The notes under the pieces were generated by a model. The model was given only the letters and a program-made list of their open reading frames with translations, searched no databases and was not told where the DNA came from. A DNA stretch of 7,859 nucleotides from assembly GCA_026989405.1 (NCBI GenBank), contig JALSJL010000487.1, forward strand, positions 1-7,859, in the 5' to 3' direction. Within the stretch, counting starts at the first letter, position 1, and every line of letters begins with the position of its first letter. Origin of the DNA: Marinosulfonomonas sp. (GTDB lineage: Bacteria; Pseudomonadota; Alphaproteobacteria; Rhodobacterales; Rhodobacteraceae). Positions 1 to 5,233 of the stretch are shown one piece after another. The position numbers and the translations under genes were made by a program.

Positions 1-1
1 A

Positions 2-319
2 AGGCAACAAAAGGGGCAACCCGGCTCGCCATTCCTTTTTCCTTCGCGCGGCAAACTGGGGCACCTGACACGCCACTGGTTCTACGGGCGGATCAAGGCG
101 CTTGCCGCCGCCGCCGGCATTGCCCCCGGCAAGGTCACACCACACACGTTGCGCCATGCTTTTGCCACCCATCTTCTGGCCGGAGGCGCCGACCTGCGTT
201 CGATCCAGACGCTTCTGGGCCATGCCGATGTGTCGACCACGGAAATCTATACGCATGTTCTGGAAGAGCACCTGCGCCAGTTGGTTCTGGACCATCACCC
301 GCTGGCGCGCGACGGCTGA
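2..319 (+). CDS. xerD: Tyrosine site-specific recombinase XerD, C-terminal part (5' end outside window)
   Basis: XerD with XerC resolves chromosome dimers at dif sites during division, acting in the cytoplasm at the FtsK-bound septum. Only the last 105 residues are present; the frame is open from base 2 and stops with TGA at 317-319. The catalytic half is clear: a HTLRHAFATHLL block (the HxxR pair), LLGHADVSTTEIYTHV with the second histidine and the nucleophilic tyrosine, then a tail ending RQLVLDHHPLARDG. The tail resembles E. coli XerD (…RLRQLHQQHHPRA) rather than XerC, and the YTHV context also favours XerD. The upstream catalytic Arg and Lys lie outside the window. Its 3' end overlaps the convergent phosphoesterase gene by 25 bases, so no separate terminator fits between them. 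The family is certain; XerD over XerC is a sequence-based judgement. Confidence 0.9.
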   Translation, partial: RQQKGQPGSPFLFPSRGKLGHLTRHWFYGRIKALAAAAGIAPGKVTPHTLRHAFATHLLAGGADLRSIQTLLGHADVSTTEIYTHVLEEHLRQLVLDHHPLARDG

Positions 320-1128
320 CGGCGCAGGGACGCGGGCAGGATGTCCTCGCTTGGCCACCAGCCATCGGTCAGGGCCCGTTCGTAGCCCTGAACAAGCCCC
401 TCGGCCTCCATCGCCGCCCTTGCCGCGCCTGCATCGTAGACAAGGCGCTCGAAAGTCACCCCGGATGGGCGCAGGATCGCATACCGGGTATCGCAACACC
501 CGTCGTTCGGTGGCAGTCCGATGGCGCCGGGGTTGATCCAGTGGACACCGCCGATGGTCCGCTGAAAAGCCAGGCCGCAATGGCCGGCAATGATCCCGTC
601 GACCGGCCCGACAAGCTGGCCCACGGCCGCAATCTCCCGGACAAATTCGGCGTCGTCGCTGCAGGGCCACAGGAACCGGGAGATATCGGAAACACCGCCA
701 TGTATCACGGCATACCGGCGCCCGAATGCGGCAAATGCCAGAACATCCGGCAGCCCGGCCAGAATCTGACGTTGCCGGGCCCCGATTTTTTCGGCGGCAA
801 AGGGATACCACCCGCCCGACAGGACATCGCAGGCGCTGCCAGGCTCGAACCCGCACCCGCAGTCGGATGCCCCGGCCGCGATCTGTTGTTCGCAGTTGCC
901 CGCAACGGTCTGCACCTGCCCGAGCAACGCAGCCAGCGTTTCCGCGGGATTGGCGCAATAGGCGATCATGTCGCCGGTGCAGATGCGGTTGGGCGCGGCA
1001 ATCGCCATGCTGTCTGCCCGCTCCAGCAGGGCGCGGCTGGCCTGCAGGTTCGAATAGGGCCCGCCAAACAACAGCACCTCGCCCTGCAGCGCACCAAGGT
1101 CGCACACCCGCGTTGTTTTGCCCAGCAT
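295..1128 (-). CDS. Metallophosphoesterase-fold family protein with degenerate metal-binding motifs
   Basis: Calcineurin-like phosphoesterase fold of the YfcE/diadenosine-tetraphosphatase type, 277 residues from the start chosen here. The order of the family motifs is recognisable, but several ligands are altered. Motif I reads GGPYSN (residues 22-27) where SDxHGN is expected, so both the Asp and the His are missing. Motif II keeps CTGD (50-53). Motif III is GNCE (77-80) instead of GNHE/D. An HGG (143-145) and GHCG (182-185) stand in for the later His motifs, the last losing the second His of GHxH. WINPGAIGLP (197-206) matches the family's conserved N-P-G-S strand. The insert near residues 79-100 is cysteine-rich. 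An upstream in-frame ATG at 1168-1170 exists, but the ATG at 1126-1128 has an AAGGGAG ribosome site 7 bases before it and lies downstream of the likely promoter. Function unknown: it may be a non-canonical phosphatase or a ligand-binding pseudoenzyme. Convergent with xerD, divergent from the corC-like gene. Confidence 0.8.
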   Translation of the reverse strand: MLGKTTRVCDLGALQGEVLLFGGPYSNLQASRALLERADSMAIAAPNRICTGDMIAYCANPAETLAALLGQVQTVAGNCEQQIAAGASDCGCGFEPGSACDVLSGGWYPFAAEKIGARQRQILAGLPDVLAFAAFGRRYAVIHGGVSDISRFLWPCSDDAEFVREIAAVGQLVGPVDGIIAGHCGLAFQRTIGGVHWINPGAIGLPPNDGCCDTRYAILRPSGVTFERLVYDAGAARAAMEAEGLVQGYERALTDGWWPSEDILPASLRRQPSRASG

Positions 1129-1140
1129 TGGCGCGCTCCC

Positions 1141-1168
1141 TTGATTGCTGCCGGCGTTGTGACATAAC
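1141..1168 (+). promoter_or_regulatory. Putative sigma-70-like promoter of the corC-like gene
   Basis: A -35 box TTGATT (1141-1146) and a -10 box CATAAC (1163-1168) are 16 bases apart, which would place the transcript start near 1175 and give a leader of roughly 20 bases. The -10 overlaps that of the opposite promoter. Found by eye; not tested. Confidence 0.4.
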
Positions 1169-1192
1169 ACGGGGAAACCATTGGAAAGACAA
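1164..1192 (-). promoter_or_regulatory. Putative sigma-70-like promoter of the phosphoesterase-like gene
   Basis: On the minus strand, TTGTCT (1192-1187) and TGTTAT (1169-1164) are separated by exactly 17 bases. The predicted start near 1157 leaves a leader of about 29 bases carrying the AAGGGAG ribosome site. This supports translation from 1128 rather than 1170, because 1170 would lie at or before the -10 box. Confidence 0.4.
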
Positions 1193-1197
1193 CCGGG

Positions 1198-2511
1198 ATG
1201 GACCCCGCAACACCGTTTCTTGATACGACCTTCTGGCTGACCGCGGCCGCCATCGCGCTGCTTCTGCTGCTGTCTGCGATCTTTTCCGGCTCGGAAACGG
1301 CGCTGACGGCTGCTTCGCGCGCCAAATTGCGCGCTCAGGCCGACCGGGGCTCGAAAGGCGCCGAACGCGCGCTGGAGTTGACCGAGGACAACGAGCGCCT
1401 GATCGGCTCGGTCCTGCTGGGCAACAACCTTGTGAACATTCTTGCGACGTCACTGGCCACCGCGCTGTTTACACGCGCCTTCGGGGACAGTGGCGTGGCG
1501 CTGGCCACGCTCCTGATGACGCTGCTGGTGCTGATCTTTGCCGAAGTGCTTCCGAAAACCTACGCCATCACCGACCCGGAAAGCGCCGCCGCGCGTGCAT
1601 CGCGCGTCATGGCCCCTGTCGTGCGGCTGTTTTCACCGGTGGTGGCGGTTGTGCGTGCCCTTGTGCGCGGCATATTGCGGCTGTTTGGCGTGCAGGCAGA
1701 CCCGAAAAGCAAGATCCTGGCCGTCCGCGAGGAAATAGCCGGCGCCATCGCCCTTGGCCACCACGAAGGGGCCGTGGAAAAGGAAGACCGAGACCGGTTG
1801 CTTGGCGCGCTCGATCTGGGCGACCGGACGATCGAAGAGATCATGCGCCACCGCTCGGAAATCGAAATGATCGACGTGTCCCTGCCGCCGCAGCAAGTGC
1901 TGGAACAGGCCCTGCGATCGTCACACACCCGCTTGCCGCTCTACTGTGACGATCCCGAAAACATTGTCGGCGTGCTGCATGCCAAGGATCTGCTGCGTGC
2001 GATCTATGCCCGCATTTCCCAGACCCCCGACGGCACCGACCCGTTTGAGGGGTTTTCGGTGCGCGACGTGGCCAAACCGCCCTATTTCGCCCCGGAAACC
2101 ACGCCGCTGGATGACCAGCTGCGCGAATTCCTGCGGCGCAAGGCGCATTTTGCCCTGGTGGTTGACGAATACGGTGTTCTGCAGGGGCTGATCACCCTGG
2201 AAGACATCATCGAAGAGATCGTGGGCGAAATCACCGATGAGTTCGACCTCACCGATGAACCCGAGATAGAACGCGCGCCCGACGGAAGCTGGATCGTCGA
2301 TGGCGCGATGTCGATCAGGGATTTCAACCGGGCCACCGACTGTTCCCTGCCGGATGACGAGGCCAACACCGTGGCCGGCCTGGTGATCCACGAAGCGCAG
2401 ACCATTCCCGATGTGGGCCAGGTTTTTTCGTTTCACGGGTTCCGCTTCGAGATTCTCGAACGCGAAGCCAACCGCATCGCGAGGCTCAGGGTCCGGCAGA
2501 TACGCGACTGA
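1198..2511 (+). CDS. CorC/HlyC-family (CNNM-type) membrane protein, probable Mg2+ efflux or divalent-cation transporter
   Basis: Inner-membrane protein of 437 residues with the complete standard architecture. The N-terminal DUF21/CNNM transmembrane domain has hydrophobic spans around 11-30, 70-92, 98-118 and 137-160, with SGSETAL at 30-36, GNNLVN at 75-80 and AEVLPKTYA at 115-123. Then come a tandem CBS pair (about 215-272 and 285-345), including VVDEYGVLQGLITLEDIIEEIVGEI (321-345), and a C-terminal CorC/HlyC domain (about 358-437). Bacterial members of this family (e.g. MpfA, TpCorC) export Mg2+, with the CBS pair sensing Mg-ATP; this role is inferred here. The 'hemolysin' label used for the family is misleading. 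The ATG has GGAAAG 9 bases upstream. It is transcribed alone, diverging from the phosphoesterase-like gene and converging on the DUF853 gene. Confidence 0.93.
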   Translation: MDPATPFLDTTFWLTAAAIALLLLLSAIFSGSETALTAASRAKLRAQADRGSKGAERALELTEDNERLIGSVLLGNNLVNILATSLATALFTRAFGDSGVALATLLMTLLVLIFAEVLPKTYAITDPESAAARASRVMAPVVRLFSPVVAVVRALVRGILRLFGVQADPKSKILAVREEIAGAIALGHHEGAVEKEDRDRLLGALDLGDRTIEEIMRHRSEIEMIDVSLPPQQVLEQALRSSHTRLPLYCDDPENIVGVLHAKDLLRAIYARISQTPDGTDPFEGFSVRDVAKPPYFAPETTPLDDQLREFLRRKAHFALVVDEYGVLQGLITLEDIIEEIVGEITDEFDLTDEPEIERAPDGSWIVDGAMSIRDFNRATDCSLPDDEANTVAGLVIHEAQTIPDVGQVFSFHGFRFEILEREANRIARLRVRQIRD

Positions 2512-2512
2512 C

Positions 2513-2540
2513 ACGGGGTCCGGCCCCGCCCCCGGCCCGT
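2513..2540. terminator. GC-rich hairpin between convergent genes, possible bidirectional terminator
   Basis: ACGGG (2513-2517) plus CCGG (2520-2523) pair with CCGG (2532-2535) plus CCCGT (2536-2540). This gives a 9-bp stem with a GT bulge and an 8-base loop. It fills almost all of the 33-base gap between two facing stop codons. There is no T tract on either side, so it is at best a weak or Rho-assisted terminator. Confidence 0.4.
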
Positions 2541-2544
2541 CGTC

Positions 2545-4080
2545 TCAGCGGGCCTTGAACAGGCTGCCCAGAATGCCCCGGACGATCCGCCGCCCGGTGG
2601 TGCCCTTCAATTCCTTGATCACCACCTTGGCCATCGATTCGCCAAAACTGTCGGATTTGCGTTTTCTGCTCGAACGACTGCGCGCAGGTGGCTCATATCG
2701 CCGGGCACGTCGCAACTCGCGCTCCTGTTCGGCCAGACGCTCTTCCTCGCGTTCGGCGTCTTCAGCCGCCTTTGCGGCGACGGCTGCGCGCGCGCGCAGC
2801 CGCTCGAACGCCGAATCGCGGTCGATCGTTGTTTCGTATTTCCCGGCCACCGGAGAAGACTGGATTACCTGCGCACGCTCGTTTTGCGCAATCGGGCCAA
2901 GCTGCGACGATGGCGGGCGGATCAAGGTCCGCTCAACCATGCCCGGCTCACCCCTGGATTCCAGAAAGGACGTGACCGCTTCACCGACCCCGACCTCGCG
3001 GATCGCCTCTTCGGTGGAAAACCGGGGATTGGGGCGATAGGTTTGCGCCGCCCGCCGCAACGCCTTCTGGTCGCGCGCCGTGAACGCGCGCAGCGCATGT
3101 TGCACGCGATTGCCCAACTGGCCGAGAATGTCATCCGGCACATCGTCGGGGTTCTGCGTCACGAAATACACGCCCACGCCTTTCGAACGTATCAGCCGCG
3201 CCACCTGTTCGACCTTGTCCACCAGGGCTTTCGGGGCATCGTCGAACAGCAAATGCGCCTCGTCGAAGAAGAACACCAGCCTGGGCTTGTCCGGATCGCC
3301 CACCTCGGGCAGTTCCTCGAACAGTTCGGACAGCAGCCAAAGCAGGAACGTGGCGTAAAGCCTGGGCGAGCCCATGAGCTGATCTGCCGCCAGTATCGAA
3401 ATCTGGCCGCGGCCATCGACATCGGTGCGCATCATGTCCGCAAGTTCCAGCGCCGGCTCGCCGAACAATTTCGTGCCGCCCTGGTTTTCCAGCACCAGAA
3501 GCGCCCGCTGAATGGCCCCGACCGACGCACCGGATACGTTGCCATAGCGCAAGGACAGGTCCTTTGAATTTTCACCCACCCAGACCAGCAGGCTTTGCAG
3601 GTCTTTCAGATCCAGCAACGGCAGGCCTTCTTCATCCGACACCCGGAAAGCGATGTTCAGAACGCCCTCTTGCGCGTCCGTCAGGTCGAGAAGGCGCGCC
3701 AGCAACAATGGCCCCATCTCGGCGACGGTGGTGCGCACAGGATGGCCCGACTCACCAAAGAGATCCCAGAAAATGACCGGAAAGCTCTCATACGCATAGT
3801 CGTCAAAGCCGATGGTCCGTGCCCGCTTCATGAAGGCATCGTGCAGCTTGAAGTCGGCTGATCCGGCTTTGGCCAGGCCTGAAAGATCCCCCTTCACATC
3901 CGACAGGAAAACGGGCACGCCGGCGTTGGAAAACCCCTCGGCAAGGATCTGAAGGGTCACGGTCTTTCCCGTGCCCGTGGCCCCCGCAATCAGCCCGTGG
4001 CGGTTTGCGTATTTCAACAACAGATGCTGCGGAACCGCATAGTTTTCGCCGCCACCTCCTACAAACAATCGGTCTTTCAC
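2545..4080 (-). CDS. HerA-like ATPase of the DUF853 (YjgR) family
   Basis: P-loop NTPase of the HerA/FtsK superfamily, DUF853 type, related to E. coli YjgR; 511 residues, about the family's usual length (near 500). It starts with a short barrel-like N terminus, then ANRHGLIAGATGTGKTVTLQ holding Walker A GATGTGKT (33-40). VPVFLSDVKGDLSGLA (55-70) is the family hallmark, and LVFFFDEAH (268-276) is Walker B with the catalytic Glu. VYFVTQNPDDVP (304-315) is a sensor-like strand, and QHALRAFTARDQ (327-338) carries a likely arginine finger. The tail (about 425-475) is Ala/Glu/Arg-rich and probably coiled, followed by a basic segment and a conserved end. The true cellular role of DUF853 proteins is not established. 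The frame is open to a TTG at 4126-4128, but AGGAG lies 9 bases before the GTG at 4078-4080, so that start is preferred; GTG 4084-4086 is only 3 bases from it. Confidence 0.92.
   Translation of the reverse strand: MKDRLFVGGGGENYAVPQHLLLKYANRHGLIAGATGTGKTVTLQILAEGFSNAGVPVFLSDVKGDLSGLAKAGSADFKLHDAFMKRARTIGFDDYAYESFPVIFWDLFGESGHPVRTTVAEMGPLLLARLLDLTDAQEGVLNIAFRVSDEEGLPLLDLKDLQSLLVWVGENSKDLSLRYGNVSGASVGAIQRALLVLENQGGTKLFGEPALELADMMRTDVDGRGQISILAADQLMGSPRLYATFLLWLLSELFEELPEVGDPDKPRLVFFFDEAHLLFDDAPKALVDKVEQVARLIRSKGVGVYFVTQNPDDVPDDILGQLGNRVQHALRAFTARDQKALRRAAQTYRPNPRFSTEEAIREVGVGEAVTSFLESRGEPGMVERTLIRPPSSQLGPIAQNERAQVIQSSPVAGKYETTIDRDSAFERLRARAAVAAKAAEDAEREEERLAEQERELRRARRYEPPARSRSSRKRKSDSFGESMAKVVIKELKGTTGRRIVRGILGSLFKAR
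2781..2802. repeat. Perfect 22-base palindrome inside the DUF853 gene
   Basis: Arms CGGCTGCGCGC and GCGCGCAGCCG meet with no spacer; the centre is a (CG)n run. It codes for part of the Arg/Ala-rich tail, so codon composition may explain it. Confidence 0.75.
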
Positions 4081-4140
4081 TGTCACATTCTCCTTCGCGC
4101 CACATCCTCGGGCGCTGTCAACATACAAAATTAACCTTCC

Positions 4141-4240
4141 TGCGCCAGTCTGGGCGTGCCCTGTTGCGCGTTTCAGTGCGGTTGGGGCAGTTTTCCTCCC
4201 TGTTGAACTGGCCGCGCCACAATTGGCGCGGCATTTTTTT
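4141..4240 (+). ncRNA. Candidate small RNA with CCUCCC loop (5' end approximate)
   Basis: A non-coding stretch ending in a strong intrinsic terminator. Just before that terminator, CAGTT (4188-4192) pairs with AACTG (4206-4210), exposing a 13-base loop that contains TTCCTCCC, an anti-Shine-Dalgarno-like motif. A weaker stem, CGCC (4143-4146) with GGCG (4152-4155), lies near the proposed 5' end. Loops carrying CCUCC motifs are known in alphaproteobacterial trans-acting sRNAs such as Rhodobacter CcsR RNAs and the suhB/ar14 family; membership in either is not claimed. No convincing promoter was found, and the 5' end is a guess based on the first stem. The only coding gene upstream on this side is on the opposite strand, so the terminator needs some rightward transcript to serve. 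Confidence 0.45.
4211..4240 (+). terminator. Strong Rho-independent terminator
   Basis: GCCGCGCCA (4211-4219) pairs perfectly with TGGCGCGGC (4224-4232) around a CAAT loop, followed at once by ATTTTTTT (4233-4240). The T tract gives it a rightward direction. It is the 3' end of the first candidate sRNA. Confidence 0.88.
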
Positions 4241-4273
4241 GCGGTTAAGCATCGGATATTGCAGCAGGGAATA

Positions 4274-4302
4274 TTGACGCCTGCGACAGAAGGTCATAGG
4301 GT
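4274..4302 (+). promoter_or_regulatory. Putative sigma-70-like promoter for the second candidate sRNA
   Basis: TTGACG (4274-4279) and TAGGGT (4297-4302) are 17 bases apart, predicting a start near 4309. A small inverted repeat, ATATT (4256-4260) with AATAT (4270-4274), abuts the -35 box and could be an operator, though its arms are only 5 bases. Confidence 0.4.
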
Positions 4303-4308
4303 GCGCGC

Positions 4309-4376
4309 ATAAGCCGGCCAGTCCGGCAGGGAGTGTAGATCGCGAAAAAGAGCCCTCGGGGCTCTTTTTCATTTTT
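4309..4376 (+). ncRNA. Candidate short small RNA of about 65-70 nt
   Basis: Between the promoter-like TTGACG-17-TAGGGT and a perfect terminator lies a short non-coding segment. It has its own 5' hairpin, GCCGG (4313-4317) with CCGGC (4323-4327), a purine-rich linker CAGGGAGTGTAGATCGCG (4327-4344), and the terminator stem. The AGGGAG looks like a ribosome site, but the next GTG is followed immediately by TAG, so no peptide is encoded there. The extents are predicted from promoter and terminator positions only. It could instead be a leader or backup terminator for readthrough from the first sRNA. Confidence 0.4.
4345..4376 (+). terminator. Rho-independent terminator, near-symmetric
   Basis: AAAAAGAGCCC (4345-4355) pairs perfectly with GGGCTCTTTTT (4359-4369) around TCG, then CATTTTTT follows. 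The A tract on the left means it could also stop leftward transcription, toward the DUF853 gene. It also insulates the ialB-type gene from upstream transcription. Confidence 0.85.
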
Positions 4377-4383
4377 TCGGCCC

Positions 4384-4405
4384 GTGCGGCCATGTCGAAA
4401 TGGCC
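4384..4405. repeat. Inverted repeat, copy 1 of a GTGCGGCCATGT element
   Basis: GGCCAT (4388-4393) and ATGGCC (4400-4405) face each other across 6 bases, headed by GTGC. The first 12 bases, GTGCGGCCATGT, recur identically at 4473-4484. The symmetry and duplication suggest a dimeric protein's binding site; no regulator is identified. Confidence 0.55.
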
Positions 4406-4472
4406 CCGAAACCGGAATTGCAGGCGGATTTCCCCGCTGACGCGTTTGTGGCCAGATTTGGGTCTGACACCG

Positions 4473-4493
4473 GTGCGGCCATGTGATATGGCC
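4473..4493. repeat. Inverted repeat, copy 2 of a GTGCGGCCATGT element
   Basis: GGCCAT (4477-4482) and ATGGCC (4488-4493) are separated by 5 bases; the element shares its first 12 bases with copy 1, 89 bases upstream. It lies 40 bases before the ialB-type start codon, where an operator or leader structure would be expected. The inner spacers of the two copies differ while the arms are kept. Confidence 0.55.
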
Positions 4494-4533
4494 ACGATCG
4501 AAATTGTCACAACCGCAAAACGGACTTACACAA

Positions 4534-5163
4534 ATGATGGCACGAACACTCGCTCCTCTCGTTATTCTCGCCGCACTGGCGGGGGCCCCGATCCTGGCCC
4601 AGGAAACGGCGACGCAGGAAACGGCGACACAGGACGGCTCGGCCACGGCCGCGCCGGAGCTTCCGCTCGGCGAAGAAATCGTCGATGGCATCGCCGTCGG
4701 CACGATCTATGAACGCGAAAAGTTCGGAGACTGGACATTGCGCTGCACACGCACGGCGGATGGCAAGGATCCGTGCCATCTTTACCAGCTGATGCAGGAC
4801 GACAAGGGCAACTCGGTCGCCGAGATCAACCTGTTCCCGCTGTCGGGCGATGACCTGCGCGTGGCAGGGGCAACCATCGCGGTGCCGCTCGGCACGCTGT
4901 TGACCGAACAGTTGAAACTCAGCGTCGATGGCTCTTCAACCAAGCGTTACCCGTTCACCTATTGCTCGGTCCAGGGCTGCTATGCCCGCATTGGTCTGAC
5001 GGCAGAGGATATCGCCGCGTTCAAGCGCGGCTCGGCCGCCGTCCTGTCGATCGTGCCGGTTGCGGCCCCCAATGCCCGGGTCGATGTGAGCCTGTCGCTG
5101 AACGGCTTCACCAAAGCGTTCGACACCCTTCTTGAGGCACAAGACGACGCTGCGGCCGAGTAA
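4534..5163 (+). CDS. Invasion-associated locus B (IalB) family periplasmic protein
   Basis: Secreted protein of 209 residues. A signal peptide covers residues 1-22 (MMARTLAPLVILAALAGAPI then LA), with likely cleavage after Ala22 before QET. A low-complexity Gln/Glu/Thr/Ala linker (23-40) follows, then the IalB domain: FGDWTLRCTR (64-73), YQLMQD (84-89), VAEINLFP (95-102), and YCSVQGCYARIGLT (143-156). Four cysteines (71, 81, 144, 149) in the typical two pairs suggest disulfides in the periplasm. The family is named for Bartonella IalB but is widespread in free-living Alphaproteobacteria, where its role is poorly known; no link to invasion should be assumed. The frame is open from a GTG at 4483, but only the ATG pair at 4534/4537 gives a proper signal peptide. 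The ribosome site is weak (ACGGA, 9 bases upstream of the first ATG). It lies 70 bases upstream of alr in the same direction. Confidence 0.88.
   Translation: MMARTLAPLVILAALAGAPILAQETATQETATQDGSATAAPELPLGEEIVDGIAVGTIYEREKFGDWTLRCTRTADGKDPCHLYQLMQDDKGNSVAEINLFPLSGDDLRVAGATIAVPLGTLLTEQLKLSVDGSSTKRYPFTYCSVQGCYARIGLTAEDIAAFKRGSAAVLSIVPVAAPNARVDVSLSLNGFTKAFDTLLEAQDDAAAE
4600..4634 (+). repeat. 15-base tandem duplication in the IalB linker
   Basis: CAGGAAACGGCGAC plus one variable base occurs twice in a row (4600-4614, 4615-4629), and a third partial unit CAGGA follows. It encodes QETAT-QETAT-QD just after the signal peptide. It keeps the frame, so copy-number change would only alter linker length. 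Confidence 0.85.
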
Positions 5164-5233
5164 GTTCGGGTTCGCGCCCGACGGGCGGCGGTTTCGCCTT
5201 GCGTCGCAGGGTGCGGGTCGGCAAAACGGACGC

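Noticed and set aside
541..1167. Rightward 208-residue open frame
   Set aside because: Antisense shadow of the phosphoesterase-like gene; composition is typical of a GC-rich opposite frame and no family motif is seen.
2411..3040. Rightward 209-residue Arg/Ser-rich open frame spanning the corC-DUF853 junction
   Set aside because: It overlaps two well-supported genes in other frames and has no domain signal.
2884..3567. Rightward 227-residue open frame
   Set aside because: Opposite the DUF853 gene, with no recognisable domain and no ribosome site.
4117..4122. Perfect minus-strand -35 hexamer TTGACA upstream of the DUF853 gene
   Set aside because: No AT-containing -10 sequence lies 15-19 bases downstream (the position reads GCGAAG), so no promoter was called.
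4005..4277. Possible 90-residue rightward ORF crossing the DUF853 start
   Set aside because: It begins inside the DUF853 coding region and runs through the strong terminator at 4211-4240; no ribosome site or homology, so the non-coding reading is preferred.
4483..4533. N-terminal extension of the IalB protein from GTG 4483
   Set aside because: It would bury the signal peptide behind 17 polar residues, and it starts inside the inverted repeat without a ribosome site.
5175..5187. CGCCCG-A-CGGGCG hairpin as a terminator between the IalB gene and alr
   Set aside because: Stem is short and not followed by a T tract, so it is unlikely to stop transcription.
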